The notes beneath the pieces are model-generated. The model was given only the letters and a program-made list of their open reading frames with translations. It had not been told where the DNA came from and ran no database searches. A DNA stretch of 40,470 nucleotides, from IMG/VR virus record IMGVR_UViG_3300046010_006281, positions 1 to 40,470 of that record; one strand, written 5' to 3'. The DNA is from a virus. Positions 16,313 through 24,466 of this stretch are shown piece after piece (the stretch's first letter is position 1; each line of letters begins with the position of its first letter). Position numbers and translations under genes: made by a program.

Positions 16313-16524
16313 AAATTCTAATAAAGGAATTTTCGTGGTCCCTTAAACCAAAACAGGTTGAAGGCAAGATTGTGCCCAAGCGGGTGGAGTTTACAGTCAA
16401 GCCCAAACCTTCAGGGGTGATCTTACAGAAATACGTGATGTCTTCTGTGTGCAAGCAGGATGCACGATGCGGTGTGTCCATTCAAAAAATTTCAGACAAC
16501 AAAATCCTGAAGCAAAACGATTGA
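16309..16524 (+). CDS. Small hypothetical protein
   Basis: 71 residues, ATGA overlap with the previous gene. Basic, with many Lys and a repeated KPK pattern (SLKPKQVEGK, TVKPKPSGV). No motif recognised and no membrane segment. Its stop codon overlaps the -35 box of the dUTPase promoter, marking the end of the late-promoter operon. Confidence 0.6.
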   Translation: MKILIKEFSWSLKPKQVEGKIVPKRVEFTVKPKPSGVILQKYVMSSVCKQDARCGVSIQKISDNKILKQND

Positions 16525-16548
16525 CATCCTCTTGTTCTGTGCTATCTT
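16521..16548 (+). promoter_or_regulatory. Strong sigma70-like early promoter for dut
   Basis: Consensus TTGACA (16521-16526), a 16-bp spacer and TATCTT (16543-16548), with TG at the extended -10 position. Transcription would begin about 16555, at the AAGGAG site (16556-16561) for the dUTPase ATG at 16570. Best promoter match in the window. Confidence 0.75.
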
Positions 16549-16569
16549 CTCCCGCAAGGAGATTTGATC

Positions 16570-17091
16570 ATGACCCAACCACGAACACTTGGCGTTTACG
16601 CCATACCAGGCACAGGGGCTACGCTGCCCCGATTTGCCACAGACGGTTCCGCGTGCTTTGACATCTGCGCACGCTTCAGTGACGGCAAGTCCATAACTGC
16701 CTACGACAAGAACAACACGCAGAATTTCATCCCGCCAGTGGGAGAGAAGTTCTACTTCTTCGGGGGTATGCGTGCGCTCATACCCACAGGGCTGATCTTG
16801 GACATTCCCGAAGGCTACTCTGTCCGACTCCACGCTCGCAGCGGATTGGCTCTTAAGCAGGGCTTGGTGCTGACGAACTCCGAGGGCGTGATTGATTCCG
16901 ACTACACGCAGGAACTGCTTGTGATGATGCACTGCCTGACAAACACAATAGTCACCATCAACAGCGGCGACCGCATCTGCCAAGGCGAACTTGTGCGCAA
17001 TCAACCTACCCGTTTCATTTCCATTCCCACTCCACCCCAACCCAAAACCGACCGCGCTGGCGGCTTCGGCAGCACAGGAGTAAGCACATGA
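16570..17091 (+). CDS. dut: dUTP diphosphatase (dUTPase)
   Basis: 173 residues from ATG 16570; AAGGAG lies 8 nt before it, and the TTG at 16564 is not needed. All five trimeric-dUTPase motifs are visible: motif 1 ATDGSACFDICA, motif 2 LHARSGLA, motif 3 GVIDSDYTQEL, motif 4 RICQGEL, and C-terminal motif 5 RAGGFGSTG. The enzyme hydrolyses dUTP to dUMP and PPi, keeping uracil out of DNA and feeding ThyX, which is encoded downstream at 28.3 kb. It begins a coupled operon with DUF1599 and the next gene. Confidence 0.97.
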   Translation: MTQPRTLGVYAIPGTGATLPRFATDGSACFDICARFSDGKSITAYDKNNTQNFIPPVGEKFYFFGGMRALIPTGLILDIPEGYSVRLHARSGLALKQGLVLTNSEGVIDSDYTQELLVMMHCLTNTIVTINSGDRICQGELVRNQPTRFISIPTPPQPKTDRAGGFGSTGVST

Positions 17092-17423
17092 CCCGTGATG
17101 ATCTACTAAAGTATCACCTTGAACTCTGCACCGCAGCCCGTGACCTGATGAGCCTGAAGAACCGCGACTACGCAGGCAACGAGGGGCTTGAGCCGTTCGC
17201 GAACTTTACCCGTGTGGAGGCAATGGGCATCTGCAAGACAGAGCAGGGCTTCATGGTGCGCCTCACCGACAAGATGAGCCGCCTGTCGTCTTTTGTCCGC
17301 TCGGGCAAGATGCACATCAAGGACGAGTCGTTCAAGGACACGTGCGTGGATGTGATCAACTACATGGTGCTGCTTGCTGCTTACCTGAAGGACAAGGAAG
17401 AGCAGGGCAAGAGCAACGCATGA
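17088..17423 (+). CDS. DUF1599 family protein, nucleotide-metabolism associated
   Basis: 111 residues, ATGA overlap with dut. NRDYAG, then FANFTRVEAMG, then RLTDKMSRLSSFV and ESFKDTCVDVINYMVLL form the DUF1599 pattern, an all-alpha fold related to MazG-type nucleotide pyrophosphohydrolases and linked to modified-nucleotide metabolism in phages. Being in the dUTPase operon supports an NTP/dNTP role. Reaction not known from sequence. Confidence 0.82.
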   Translation: MTRDDLLKYHLELCTAARDLMSLKNRDYAGNEGLEPFANFTRVEAMGICKTEQGFMVRLTDKMSRLSSFVRSGKMHIKDESFKDTCVDVINYMVLLAAYLKDKEEQGKSNA

Positions 17424-18049
17424 ATCCAAACATCCCGCCCATAGAGTGCTACGTGCGGGGAGAATACCTCCGCAACCTTGAGGACGGGCACGGCACCACA
17501 TTCCCGTGCTTGGTGTTCGGGTTCTCGTCCATTCCATCACGGGTTCCCCTGTTCCACTTCCTCATGGAAGACGGCGGAATATGGTGGCGTATGCCTCCAT
17601 CTGCTTTCTGTTGGAAACCTGATGCACCACATATGGAATTGGATGAACTCGTCCTGTGGGACTGCTTCTCGTATCACGCCACAGTCACGGTGTTCTCTGT
17701 GCTGAAGGGCAAGCGGATGGAATACATCTCCCGCCGCAAGCGCAAATACGGTGGGGAGTATCTGTTCACACTGGATTGGATGGGTGGTGATCCCAATCTA
17801 TTGGATACAGGTTTCTCGGAGGAGCCTGGACAGCACAAGTGCGGTCATGTTATAAAATTGGACAACGGCAATTTTGCAATTCAGCCAAATAATCGCGTTC
17901 TCCTCCATGACCCGTCGTTCACCGTAAAGAGTGGTGGGCTGGTGATACAACGCAAACTCAACTCTCATAAATGGAGCGTGGAGTCTTCACCCAAGTGGGT
18001 AACAGCGGACACTGATTATTACGATTACGATATTCGTGAAATCAAATAA
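17420..18049 (+). CDS. Unknown conserved-looking phage protein
   Basis: 209 residues from ATG 17420 (ATGA overlap). Distinct regions are PCLVFGFSSIPSRVPLFHFL and GGIWWRMPPSAFCW, then a basic patch ISRRKRKYGG, and a tyrosine/aspartate-rich tail DTDYYDYDIREIK. The sequence looks globular and conserved, but I do not recognise a named domain. Operon position with dUTPase and DUF1599 suggests an early function. Confidence 0.65.
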   Translation: MNPNIPPIECYVRGEYLRNLEDGHGTTFPCLVFGFSSIPSRVPLFHFLMEDGGIWWRMPPSAFCWKPDAPHMELDELVLWDCFSYHATVTVFSVLKGKRMEYISRRKRKYGGEYLFTLDWMGGDPNLLDTGFSEEPGQHKCGHVIKLDNGNFAIQPNNRVLLHDPSFTVKSGGLVIQRKLNSHKWSVESSPKWVTADTDYYDYDIREIK

Positions 18050-18059
18050 AGATTTGGTC

Positions 18060-18087
18060 TTGACATGAACGCCCCATCTGCTACCCT
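18060..18087 (+). promoter_or_regulatory. Candidate early promoter for uvsE
   Basis: Consensus TTGACA (18060-18065), a 16-bp spacer and TACCCT (18082-18087) preceded by TG in the extended -10 position. The -10 box ends 6 nt before the uvsE ATG (18094), so the mRNA would start at about the ATG. The -10 match is weak (3 of 6), offset by a perfect -35 and an extended TG. Confidence 0.5.
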
Positions 18088-18093
18088 TTGGTC

Positions 18094-19023
18094 ATGATCC
18101 GACACCTTGGTTACGCTTGTCAGAACCTGTCCCTTGCGCAAACCCGCAAGCCCAAGGACAGGCTTTTCACAGACCGAACCCTGCGCATGGATCGGTTCTC
18201 GTTGGAGAGGGTAGGAGAACTCGGTGAGCGCAATGCTGCCGATCTCCTACCCATTCTCCAATGGAACGTCGCGAACGGCATACGGTTCTTCCGCATCGGC
18301 AGCGGGATGTTTCCGTTCATGGATCACCCTGACTTGGGGTATTCGGTTGGTGAACTGCGGACAGAACACGCCGATGCCATCCGCGCACACCTGAAGGGTG
18401 CAGGCGAATACGCAAAGGCACACGGGTTGCGCCTGTCGTGCCATCCGGGTCCGTATACGTGCATTGCGTCACCCAACACCGACACAGTGGACAAGAGCGT
18501 GAAGTGCTTGGAGATGCACTCGCTTATTGCCGACCTGTTGGGCTACGGCGACGAGTTTGCCATCAACATCCACATGGGTGGCGTATACGGTGAGAAGGAG
18601 CGGACAGCAGATCGCTTTGTCCGTAACTTCTTCAACCTTTCTGAACCTGTGCGCGGTCGGCTCACACTTGAGAACGACGACAAGGCTTCCATGTGGAGCA
18701 TGACCGAACTGTATGAATCGGTTGCAGCGCATTGCCCTGTGAAACTGGTGTTGGACATTCACCACCACCGTTTCTGCAACCGCGAAACGCTGCGCGAAGC
18801 GGCAGAGATGGCATTCAGCACATGGGAGGGCTTCTGCGAGATTCCGAAGGTTCACTACTCGGAGTCCAAGCCTGGTCCGCGACCGCAAGCCCATTCAGAC
18901 TACGTTAGAGGGGAGATACCTGTGCTGTCGGATACAGTGCAGTATGATGTCATGCTTGAAGCCAAGTGCAAGGACTTGGCACTTTTGGAATACAGAAAGG
19001 CGCATCTACCGTGTTTGGTGTAA
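18094..19023 (+). CDS. uvsE: UV-damage endonuclease UvsE/UvdE
   Basis: 309 residues. MIRHLGYACQNL at the N terminus is the usual beginning of UvdE proteins and fixes the start at ATG 18094. LTLENDDK, VLDIHHHRFCN and KVHYSESKPG supply the TIM-barrel metal-binding Glu, Asp and His residues of the family. The enzyme nicks DNA 5' of cyclobutane dimers and 6-4 photoproducts, starting repair without photoreactivation. No Shine-Dalgarno sequence precedes the ATG. The stop lies 13 nt inside the next gene, in another frame. Confidence 0.95.
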   Translation: MIRHLGYACQNLSLAQTRKPKDRLFTDRTLRMDRFSLERVGELGERNAADLLPILQWNVANGIRFFRIGSGMFPFMDHPDLGYSVGELRTEHADAIRAHLKGAGEYAKAHGLRLSCHPGPYTCIASPNTDTVDKSVKCLEMHSLIADLLGYGDEFAINIHMGGVYGEKERTADRFVRNFFNLSEPVRGRLTLENDDKASMWSMTELYESVAAHCPVKLVLDIHHHRFCNRETLREAAEMAFSTWEGFCEIPKVHYSESKPGPRPQAHSDYVRGEIPVLSDTVQYDVMLEAKCKDLALLEYRKAHLPCLV

Positions 19024-19394
19024 TTCTCTCTACCGTTATCGCGTTTGCTCCCCCGTCCTTTGACACCCGCCCCCTACTGAATGCAATGTATCAGGTTGAG
19101 TCAAGTGGCGGAAAGGTGTTGGTTGGTGATGGCGGCAAGGCAATCGGACCCTACCAGATTTGGGAAGCCTATTGGCGGGACGCTGTGCAGCACGATCCGT
19201 CCATTGGTGGCGTGTACGCGGACTGCATGGGCAAGGAGTATTCGGAGCGGGTGATTCGTGCGTATTGGTCGCGCTACGCCCCGAAGGGTGCGACTGCGGA
19301 GCAGTTGGCACGAATTCATAACGGCGGTCCCGCTGGTCATAAGCGTAGTTCTACTGTAAAGTATTGGAAGAAGATTATAAAGGAAATCAAATGA
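19011..19394 (+). CDS. i-type (destabilase-like) lysozyme with signal-like N terminus
   Basis: 127 residues from GTG 19011 (AAAGG about 10 nt upstream). A frame extension to 18966 would lie inside uvsE. The first 17 residues (VFGVILSTVIAFAPPSF) form a short hydrophobic signal/anchor, which may allow export without a holin or membrane tethering. NAMYQVESSGG with Glu30, AIGPYQIWEAYW and IHNGGPAG are the invertebrate-type lysozyme/destabilase pattern. Likely endolysin or a murein-degrading entry enzyme. Only one Cys is present, unlike animal members. Overlaps uvsE by 13 nt. Confidence 0.8.
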   Translation: MFGVILSTVIAFAPPSFDTRPLLNAMYQVESSGGKVLVGDGGKAIGPYQIWEAYWRDAVQHDPSIGGVYADCMGKEYSERVIRAYWSRYAPKGATAEQLARIHNGGPAGHKRSSTVKYWKKIIKEIK

Positions 19395-19996
19395 ACAACA
19401 ATAAAGTAAAAATTCGTCCATCAGATTTGTCTGTTGGTTTGGGATTGGTATATTCTAACAACATTGACTCTCCTGCTAGATTGGAAAACAAAAAGGAAGT
19501 AAAAGAAGGACATATGTTGGCTGTTAAACATCTTTCACTCCAATTGGTTTTTAAGTTTAAGGACATTTACCAAATTCCTGAACTTGGAAAAAGGGAGATG
19601 CTGATGGAGTGGTGGGCATATCCCGATAGTGAACTCATGTACGAATTCTTGCTCATTACGGATGAAAACGCACAACGTAAAATGCAAGCATTTATTTTTG
19701 ATGAAGTAAAGGAAACTGTGGAGCAGCAATTGTTAGCAATAAAAAATGACTTGCGAGAATCTCTAAAAGGACTGAACCCAAATATAGAACCACGCATTGC
19801 ATTTCTTGCTTTAGATAAATTGCAGAATATAGAATTTGATATTCAATATGCTGCTGAAAAACTCAATCAGAGTGCAGTTAGAAAGATTTTTCAATTTAGA
19901 AATCGGTATCCTAAAGACAGTGAACGTGCGTTCAATGTTGCAAAAGAATACTTGGACACTCTAGACGAAACAGATAGTGATAATTACTTTCCATAA
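19391..19996 (+). CDS. Unknown AT-rich gene before the methyltransferase
   Basis: 201 residues from ATG 19391, overlapping the lysozyme stop (ATGA). The DNA is much more AT-rich and uses codons unlike its neighbours (many AAA, AAT, TTT). The protein is helical and charged: PSDLSVGLGLVYSNNIDSP at the start, then a long acidic C terminus ending DETDSDNYFP. The middle region (HLSLQLVFKFKDIYQIPEL) could be beta-rich. No family recognised. Its place between lysozyme and a DNA methyltransferase and its composition suggest a recent acquisition. Confidence 0.65.
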   Translation: MNNNKVKIRPSDLSVGLGLVYSNNIDSPARLENKKEVKEGHMLAVKHLSLQLVFKFKDIYQIPELGKREMLMEWWAYPDSELMYEFLLITDENAQRKMQAFIFDEVKETVEQQLLAIKNDLRESLKGLNPNIEPRIAFLALDKLQNIEFDIQYAAEKLNQSAVRKIFQFRNRYPKDSERAFNVAKEYLDTLDETDSDNYFP

Positions 19997-20012
19997 TAGA
20001 GATGATACTGTC

Positions 20013-20873
20013 ATGACCACACACCGCATCATCACAGGCGACTGCATTACAGGCATGAACTCCCTACCCGAATGCAGCGTTCACACGTGCATCACATCTC
20101 CTCCGTATTTCGGCTTGCGAGCATACGGCGGCGGTGACGCAGAGATCGGGCAAGAGGAAACAGTTGACGGCTATGTGAACAAGATGACTGAAGTGTTCCG
20201 TGCGGTTCGGCGGATCCTGCGGGACGACGGAACAGTATGGCTCAATCTTGGTGACTCATACATGGCAGCGAAAAACGTTACGCCCCCACCACAAACCATT
20301 GGTGGTCAACGAGGAATGCCTTCCGATTTCGTGCCGCCCAACCGTAGGGATCAGCGCGGCTTGAAGGGCAAAGACCTTATCGGTATCCCGTGGCGCGTGG
20401 CACTTGCACTACAGGCAGACGGGTGGTATCTGCGGCAGGACATCATCTGGCACAAGCCCAACCCCATGCCTGAAAGCGTAGAGGACCGCTGCACACGGGC
20501 ACACGAATACATCTTCCTGCTGTCCAAGAAGCCCCGCTACTACTATGACCATGAGGCTGTCAAGGAGACAACAGTAGATGCCACCGAGCGTAAGAATAAG
20601 CGTTCGGTGTGGACGGTGAACACGCGTGGCTACAAGGGCGCGCACTTTGCGGTGTATCCTGAAGACCTCATCACGCCGTGCGTGCTTGCAGGGTGTCCTG
20701 TGGGCGGCACGGTGTTTGATCCGTTCACAGGAAGCGGCACAACTGCTGTGGTTGCGCTGAAGCACGGGCGCAACTACATCGGTACCGAACTCAATCCTGA
20801 ATATGTAAAGATTGCGGAGGATCGTATACGAGAATCCCTGCCGTCCACGCTTGATGAAATTCTAAAAGGATAG
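20013..20873 (+). CDS. DNA methyltransferase, N4-cytosine or N6-adenine type
   Basis: 286 residues from ATG 20013. The order of motifs is that of beta-class enzymes: catalytic motif IV CITSPPYFGLR (SPPY) near the N terminus and the SAM-binding motif I FDPFTGSGTTAVVA near the C terminus. WYLRQDIIWHKPNPMPE and RAHEYIFLLSK are further typical blocks. SPPY leans towards N4-methylcytosine. It may protect phage DNA from host restriction or belong to a phage-borne modification system. Recognition sequence unknown. No clear ribosome-binding site is seen before the ATG. Confidence 0.92.
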   Translation: MTTHRIITGDCITGMNSLPECSVHTCITSPPYFGLRAYGGGDAEIGQEETVDGYVNKMTEVFRAVRRILRDDGTVWLNLGDSYMAAKNVTPPPQTIGGQRGMPSDFVPPNRRDQRGLKGKDLIGIPWRVALALQADGWYLRQDIIWHKPNPMPESVEDRCTRAHEYIFLLSKKPRYYYDHEAVKETTVDATERKNKRSVWTVNTRGYKGAHFAVYPEDLITPCVLAGCPVGGTVFDPFTGSGTTAVVALKHGRNYIGTELNPEYVKIAEDRIRESLPSTLDEILKG

Positions 20874-20939
20874 ACTAACAGGTGCTGCCAGGACTTGAAA
20901 CAACACCCCTCATAGAGACAGCGGAAGGATGAAGCGAGA

Positions 20940-21551
20940 TTGATATCCGAACAACTGAAAACCTTTCTGTTGGACAGGGCATTGGGAAATCCTTCATTGG
21001 CTCTTGATCCTGTATCGGAAGAACTGTTCAAGATGTACATCTCCGATCCCAACTCGTCCACAATCAGAGAGGCAATCAGCGTATTGATTGCTGGATACGA
21101 TCCCCTTTACGGAAAGCACGGCAGGGATGCGATTGATCCTGTCAACGGCAAGAGCAAGGAAGCCAAGCCAAAGTCATATACGGGCAAGCCCACGAACGGC
21201 AGCGGGTGCTTCAACGACTACACCCGATCCCGATTGGAAAAGGACATCGCAGACGGGTTAGACTTGGTGCATTCTTTTTTCATTGGGGAGAGGGTGGCGT
21301 ATGTGGTTGAATTTAACATATCCGCAGTAAGCCCGAAATTGGAAAAGCAAATAGTCCTCAACTGCGAGCAGAGAGGGTTTCAATATGTGCGCAGTGCGTC
21401 GTGGACATATTTGGATTGGATTCATCACCCATCAATGCGCATTCATTATATTGATTGGAAAGTGATTGACTCTACCCCTCGGTGCATCAATCGTAATATG
21501 TACAAATCTTTTATGGGAAGACGCATGATGGAGTTGACCGGTGATAGGTAG
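20940..21551 (+). CDS. Unknown protein next to the methyltransferase
   Basis: 203 residues from TTG 20940, the first usable start in the frame. GGAAGG (20923-20928) lies 11 nt before it, and a four-codon reading frame from ATG 20929 ends on the TTG itself, so starting may be coupled. Notable stretches: KSYTGKPTNGSGCFNDYTRS, VAYVVEFNISAVSPKLEKQ, and SASWTYLDWIHHPSMRIHYID. A predicted alpha/beta core with no recognised motif. A restriction or DNA-binding role would fit the neighbour, but no PD-ExK catalytic triad is evident. Confidence 0.65.
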   Translation: MISEQLKTFLLDRALGNPSLALDPVSEELFKMYISDPNSSTIREAISVLIAGYDPLYGKHGRDAIDPVNGKSKEAKPKSYTGKPTNGSGCFNDYTRSRLEKDIADGLDLVHSFFIGERVAYVVEFNISAVSPKLEKQIVLNCEQRGFQYVRSASWTYLDWIHHPSMRIHYIDWKVIDSTPRCINRNMYKSFMGRRMMELTGDR

Positions 21552-21563
21552 TTGTAGTAGAAT
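21534..21563 (+). promoter_or_regulatory. Candidate early promoter for DNA polymerase gene 43
   Basis: TTGACC (21534-21539), an 18-bp spacer and TAGAAT (21558-21563), each five of six to consensus. The -10 box ends 8 nt before the gene 43 ATG (21572), so a transcript would have almost no leader. The promoter sits inside the end of the preceding unknown gene. Confidence 0.5.
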
Positions 21564-21571
21564 GGAACACA

Positions 21572-24094
21572 ATGGACTTCTACACACACGTTGACATTCG
21601 CGGCAACTCCATCCTGTATCGTGGATGGCGGAACGGGCAGCGTGTCCACCAACGCGTTCCGTTCTCGCCCACCCTCTACATTCCTGGGAATGTGGACAGC
21701 GGAGACACAGGGTTGCGCACCATTCACGGGCATCCAGTGGAGTCCATAGAGTTTGGTGACATCAACGAAGCACGGGAGTTTGTGGACCAATTCAAGGATG
21801 TGAGCAACTACGCGGTGTTCGGAAACACCAACTACGTGTACCAGTATCTGTACAAGGAGTTTCCGCATGAGGTGGACTACGACTTCTCCCGCCTGAAGGT
21901 TGCCACCATTGACATTGAGACTTCCTGCGAGGGTGGTTTCCCGTCCATAGAGTCGCCCGACGAGAAGATCATTGCCATCACCGTGATGATGGACGGCAAG
22001 ACCTATGTGTTTGGCTTGGGGGAGTTCACGCTTGAGGGTGATGGTGTAATAGCGGTGTCGTATGATGACGAGCGGGAACTGCTGTCCGCGTTCGTTGACA
22101 CGTGGAAGCACCTTGATCCCGACATCGTGACGGGATGGAACGTGCGATTTTTTGACATTCCGTATATGGTTGCGCGAATGGAGCGGTTGGAGGAGGGGTG
22201 GAGTTCCTCCCTGTCGCCGTGGGGTCGCTTGCGGCAGAGCGTCGTGAACCGCATGGGTCGGGATCAGACGGTGCATACCATCAGCGGATTGGCAGTGCTT
22301 GACTACCTTGAACTGTATCAGAAGTTCACCTACGTAAAGCAGGAGTCGTATTCCCTCAACCATATTTCCAAGGTGGAGTTGGGCGAGGAGAAACTGTCGT
22401 ATGCGGAATACGAAACCATTCAGGAGTTCTACACGCAGGACTTTCAGAAGTTCGTGGAATACAACGTTCAGGACGTTGCCCTTGTGCAGAAGTTGGAGAG
22501 CAAACTCAAACTGATGGAATTGGCAGCAGCACTTGCGTATTCCGCACGGGTGAACTTTGAGGATGTGTTTTCTCAGGTGCGGACATGGGATGCCATCATT
22601 CATCACCACCTGTTGAGCAAGGGGATCGTGATTCCCCGCAAGGAGGAAGCGGAGAAGGAAGACCAATACGCAGGCGCGTTCGTGAAGGAGCCGCTGGTGG
22701 GCAAGCACGATTGGGTAGTGTCGTTTGACCTCAACTCGCTGTATCCGCACCTCATCATGCAATACAACATCTCCCCTGACACGAAGGGAAACTTTACACG
22801 TGGAAGCCTCACACCCGATGCGGTGCTGCGGGGTGATCCGTCTGTGGAGCGGTTGGTGGAGGCAGCACGGGAAACTGATTCGTGCCTTGCCGCAAACGGT
22901 GTGGGCTTCACGCGACGGGTGCGGGGCTTCCTCCCTGAACTGATGGACTCCATGTATGCAGAGCGCAAGCGGTTCAAGGAATTGATGATTGACGCGCAGC
23001 GGCGGTTGGAAGGCTTGGACAAGAGCGCACCCCTCCACGAACGGCGCAAGATTGAATACGAGATTTCCAAATACAAGAACTTCCAACTGGTCCGCAAGAT
23101 TCAGTTGAACTCCGCTTACGGCGCAATCGGCAACGAGTATTTCCGATTCTTTGACGTTGATCTTGCGGAAGCCATTACCCTGTCGGGGCAGTTGAGCATC
23201 CAATGGATAGGCGAATCCCTCAACCGCTTCCTGAACAAGATATTGGGAAGCAGCGGCGAGGACTATGTGATCGCATCAGACACCGACTCCGTGTATCTCC
23301 GCTTGGGTGGTGTGGCAGCGCGGTGCAAGTCCCCCGACAAGGGCAAGATCGTTGATTTCCTTGACGGGTTCTGCAACGAGGTGCTGCAACCGTTCATCAA
23401 CAAGGAGTTTGAACGCTTGGCACAGATCCTAAACGCATACGAGAACCGCATGGTGATGGGTCGCGAAGTGATTGCGGAGAAGGGCGTGTGGACTGCGAAG
23501 AAGCGGTATATGCTTGCGGTATGGGATTCCGAAGGTGTCCGCTACAAGTCTCCAAAGTTCAAGATCATGGGCATTGAGACTGCCCGCTCGTCCACTCCTG
23601 CGTATGTGCGCAAGGCACTGAAGGCAGCGGTGGAGACTGCGCTGCTCCGCGACGAGTCCGCGCTCCACGACTTGGTGAAGGCAACAGAGAGCGAGTTCAA
23701 GAAGTTGCCTGTGGAAGAGGTTGCGTTCCCAAGATCCGTTTCCAAGATGGGCGACTACGCAAACGAGGGATCGGTGTACCGCAAGTCAACACCCATCGCG
23801 GTGAAGAGTGCGCTACTGCACAATCATCTCCTGAAGACGCACAAGTTGACGCGCAAGTACCGTGCGATTGGCGAGGGCGAGAAGATGAAGTTCGTGTACC
23901 TTAAGATTCCCAATCCCATTCACGAATCAGTGATCGGATTCACCACAACGCTTCCAAAGGAGTTCGGCATTCACAAATACGTGGATTACGATATGCAGTT
24001 TGACAAGGCATTTCTTGAACCGCTGCGCTCCATCACAACCGCAATCGGTTGGACACCACAACCCCAAAGCACACTTGAATCGCTATTTGGATAG
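21572..24094 (+). CDS. 43: Replicative DNA polymerase, family B (gp43)
   Basis: 840 residues, somewhat shorter than T4 gp43 (898). Proofreading exonuclease: D114-I-E116-T (Exo I), N190...D195 (Exo II, NVRFFD), and Y297...D301 (Exo III). Polymerase: motif A FDLNSLYP with D386, motif B with K509 and N513 in KIQLNSAYG, motif C SDTDS with D570 and D572. All catalytic residues are present, so the enzyme is complete and not split by an intron or endonuclease. It ends in a short hydrophobic tail (TLESLFG) that resembles the clamp-binding C terminus of T4 gp43. The ATG matches family start; only a weak GGA precedes it. Confidence 0.97.
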   Translation: MDFYTHVDIRGNSILYRGWRNGQRVHQRVPFSPTLYIPGNVDSGDTGLRTIHGHPVESIEFGDINEAREFVDQFKDVSNYAVFGNTNYVYQYLYKEFPHEVDYDFSRLKVATIDIETSCEGGFPSIESPDEKIIAITVMMDGKTYVFGLGEFTLEGDGVIAVSYDDERELLSAFVDTWKHLDPDIVTGWNVRFFDIPYMVARMERLEEGWSSSLSPWGRLRQSVVNRMGRDQTVHTISGLAVLDYLELYQKFTYVKQESYSLNHISKVELGEEKLSYAEYETIQEFYTQDFQKFVEYNVQDVALVQKLESKLKLMELAAALAYSARVNFEDVFSQVRTWDAIIHHHLLSKGIVIPRKEEAEKEDQYAGAFVKEPLVGKHDWVVSFDLNSLYPHLIMQYNISPDTKGNFTRGSLTPDAVLRGDPSVERLVEAARETDSCLAANGVGFTRRVRGFLPELMDSMYAERKRFKELMIDAQRRLEGLDKSAPLHERRKIEYEISKYKNFQLVRKIQLNSAYGAIGNEYFRFFDVDLAEAITLSGQLSIQWIGESLNRFLNKILGSSGEDYVIASDTDSVYLRLGGVAARCKSPDKGKIVDFLDGFCNEVLQPFINKEFERLAQILNAYENRMVMGREVIAEKGVWTAKKRYMLAVWDSEGVRYKSPKFKIMGIETARSSTPAYVRKALKAAVETALLRDESALHDLVKATESEFKKLPVEEVAFPRSVSKMGDYANEGSVYRKSTPIAVKSALLHNHLLKTHKLTRKYRAIGEGEKMKFVYLKIPNPIHESVIGFTTTLPKEFGIHKYVDYDMQFDKAFLEPLRSITTAIGWTPQPQSTLESLFG

Positions 24095-24123
24095 TCCAAA
24101 ACGCCGTATGTGCGACTACATAC
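24086..24123 (+). other. Two tandem hairpins after gene 43
   Basis: First: TTTGGA (24086-24091) pairs with TCCAAA (24095-24100) around the stop codon TAG. Second: GTATGT (24106-24111) pairs with ACATAC (24118-24123). Neither is followed by a T run, so a simple intrinsic terminator is unlikely. An RNA processing site, mRNA stabiliser or protein-binding element are alternatives. Confidence 0.45.
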
Positions 24124-24151
24124 ACAGTAACCCCCTACAGAAAGGTTTGTC

Positions 24152-24466
24152 ATGTCAACAAAGATCGTGAAAGTTCAGACTGGTGAAGAGTTGATCGCAA
24201 TGGTAACGGAGAACTTTGAGGGCGACCGCATTGCCTCATATACCCTCAAGAATCCGTGCATGGTTGTGCCTGTGCCGCAGAAGGGTGGCGGTGCAAGCAT
24301 TGCAGTAGTGCCGTGGATGGCATCGGTGAAGGATCAGAGCGTCACTGTGCCAGCGTCGTATGTGATGTTCACTGCAAATGCAGCAACCGATCTTGCAAAT
24401 GAGTTCAATTCTGCATTCAGCGGAATTGTTGTGCCGCCAGCAGGACTGAAACTCACCACCGAGTGA
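24152..24466 (+). CDS. Small conserved phage protein, Sm-like pattern
   Basis: 104 residues with AGAAAGG as ribosome-binding site. IVKVQTGEELIAMVTEN, then YTLKNPCMVVPVP, then an aromatic/hydrophobic core (VVPWMASVKDQ) and FSGIVVPPAGL resemble small proteins common in T4-like phages of marine cyanobacteria and relatives, with a predicted beta-barrel like LSm proteins. Its position just after polymerase suggests a replication or RNA role. Function not established. Confidence 0.72.
   Translation: MSTKIVKVQTGEELIAMVTENFEGDRIASYTLKNPCMVVPVPQKGGGASIAVVPWMASVKDQSVTVPASYVMFTANAATDLANEFNSAFSGIVVPPAGLKLTTE

Noticed and set aside
20874-20939. Possible tRNA or small RNA in the gap after the methyltransferase
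   Set aside because: 66 nt with no cloverleaf arms or T-loop pattern. No tRNA was seen elsewhere either.
21446-23203. 585-codon open frame on the minus strand opposite gene 43
   Set aside because: It lies entirely in the codon shadow of a fully conserved polymerase. Its translation is His/Val/Leu-rich with no family motif and no ribosome-binding site.
24086-24123. Intrinsic terminator after gene 43
   Set aside because: No T run follows either hairpin, and the stems are short. Kept only as hairpins of unknown role.
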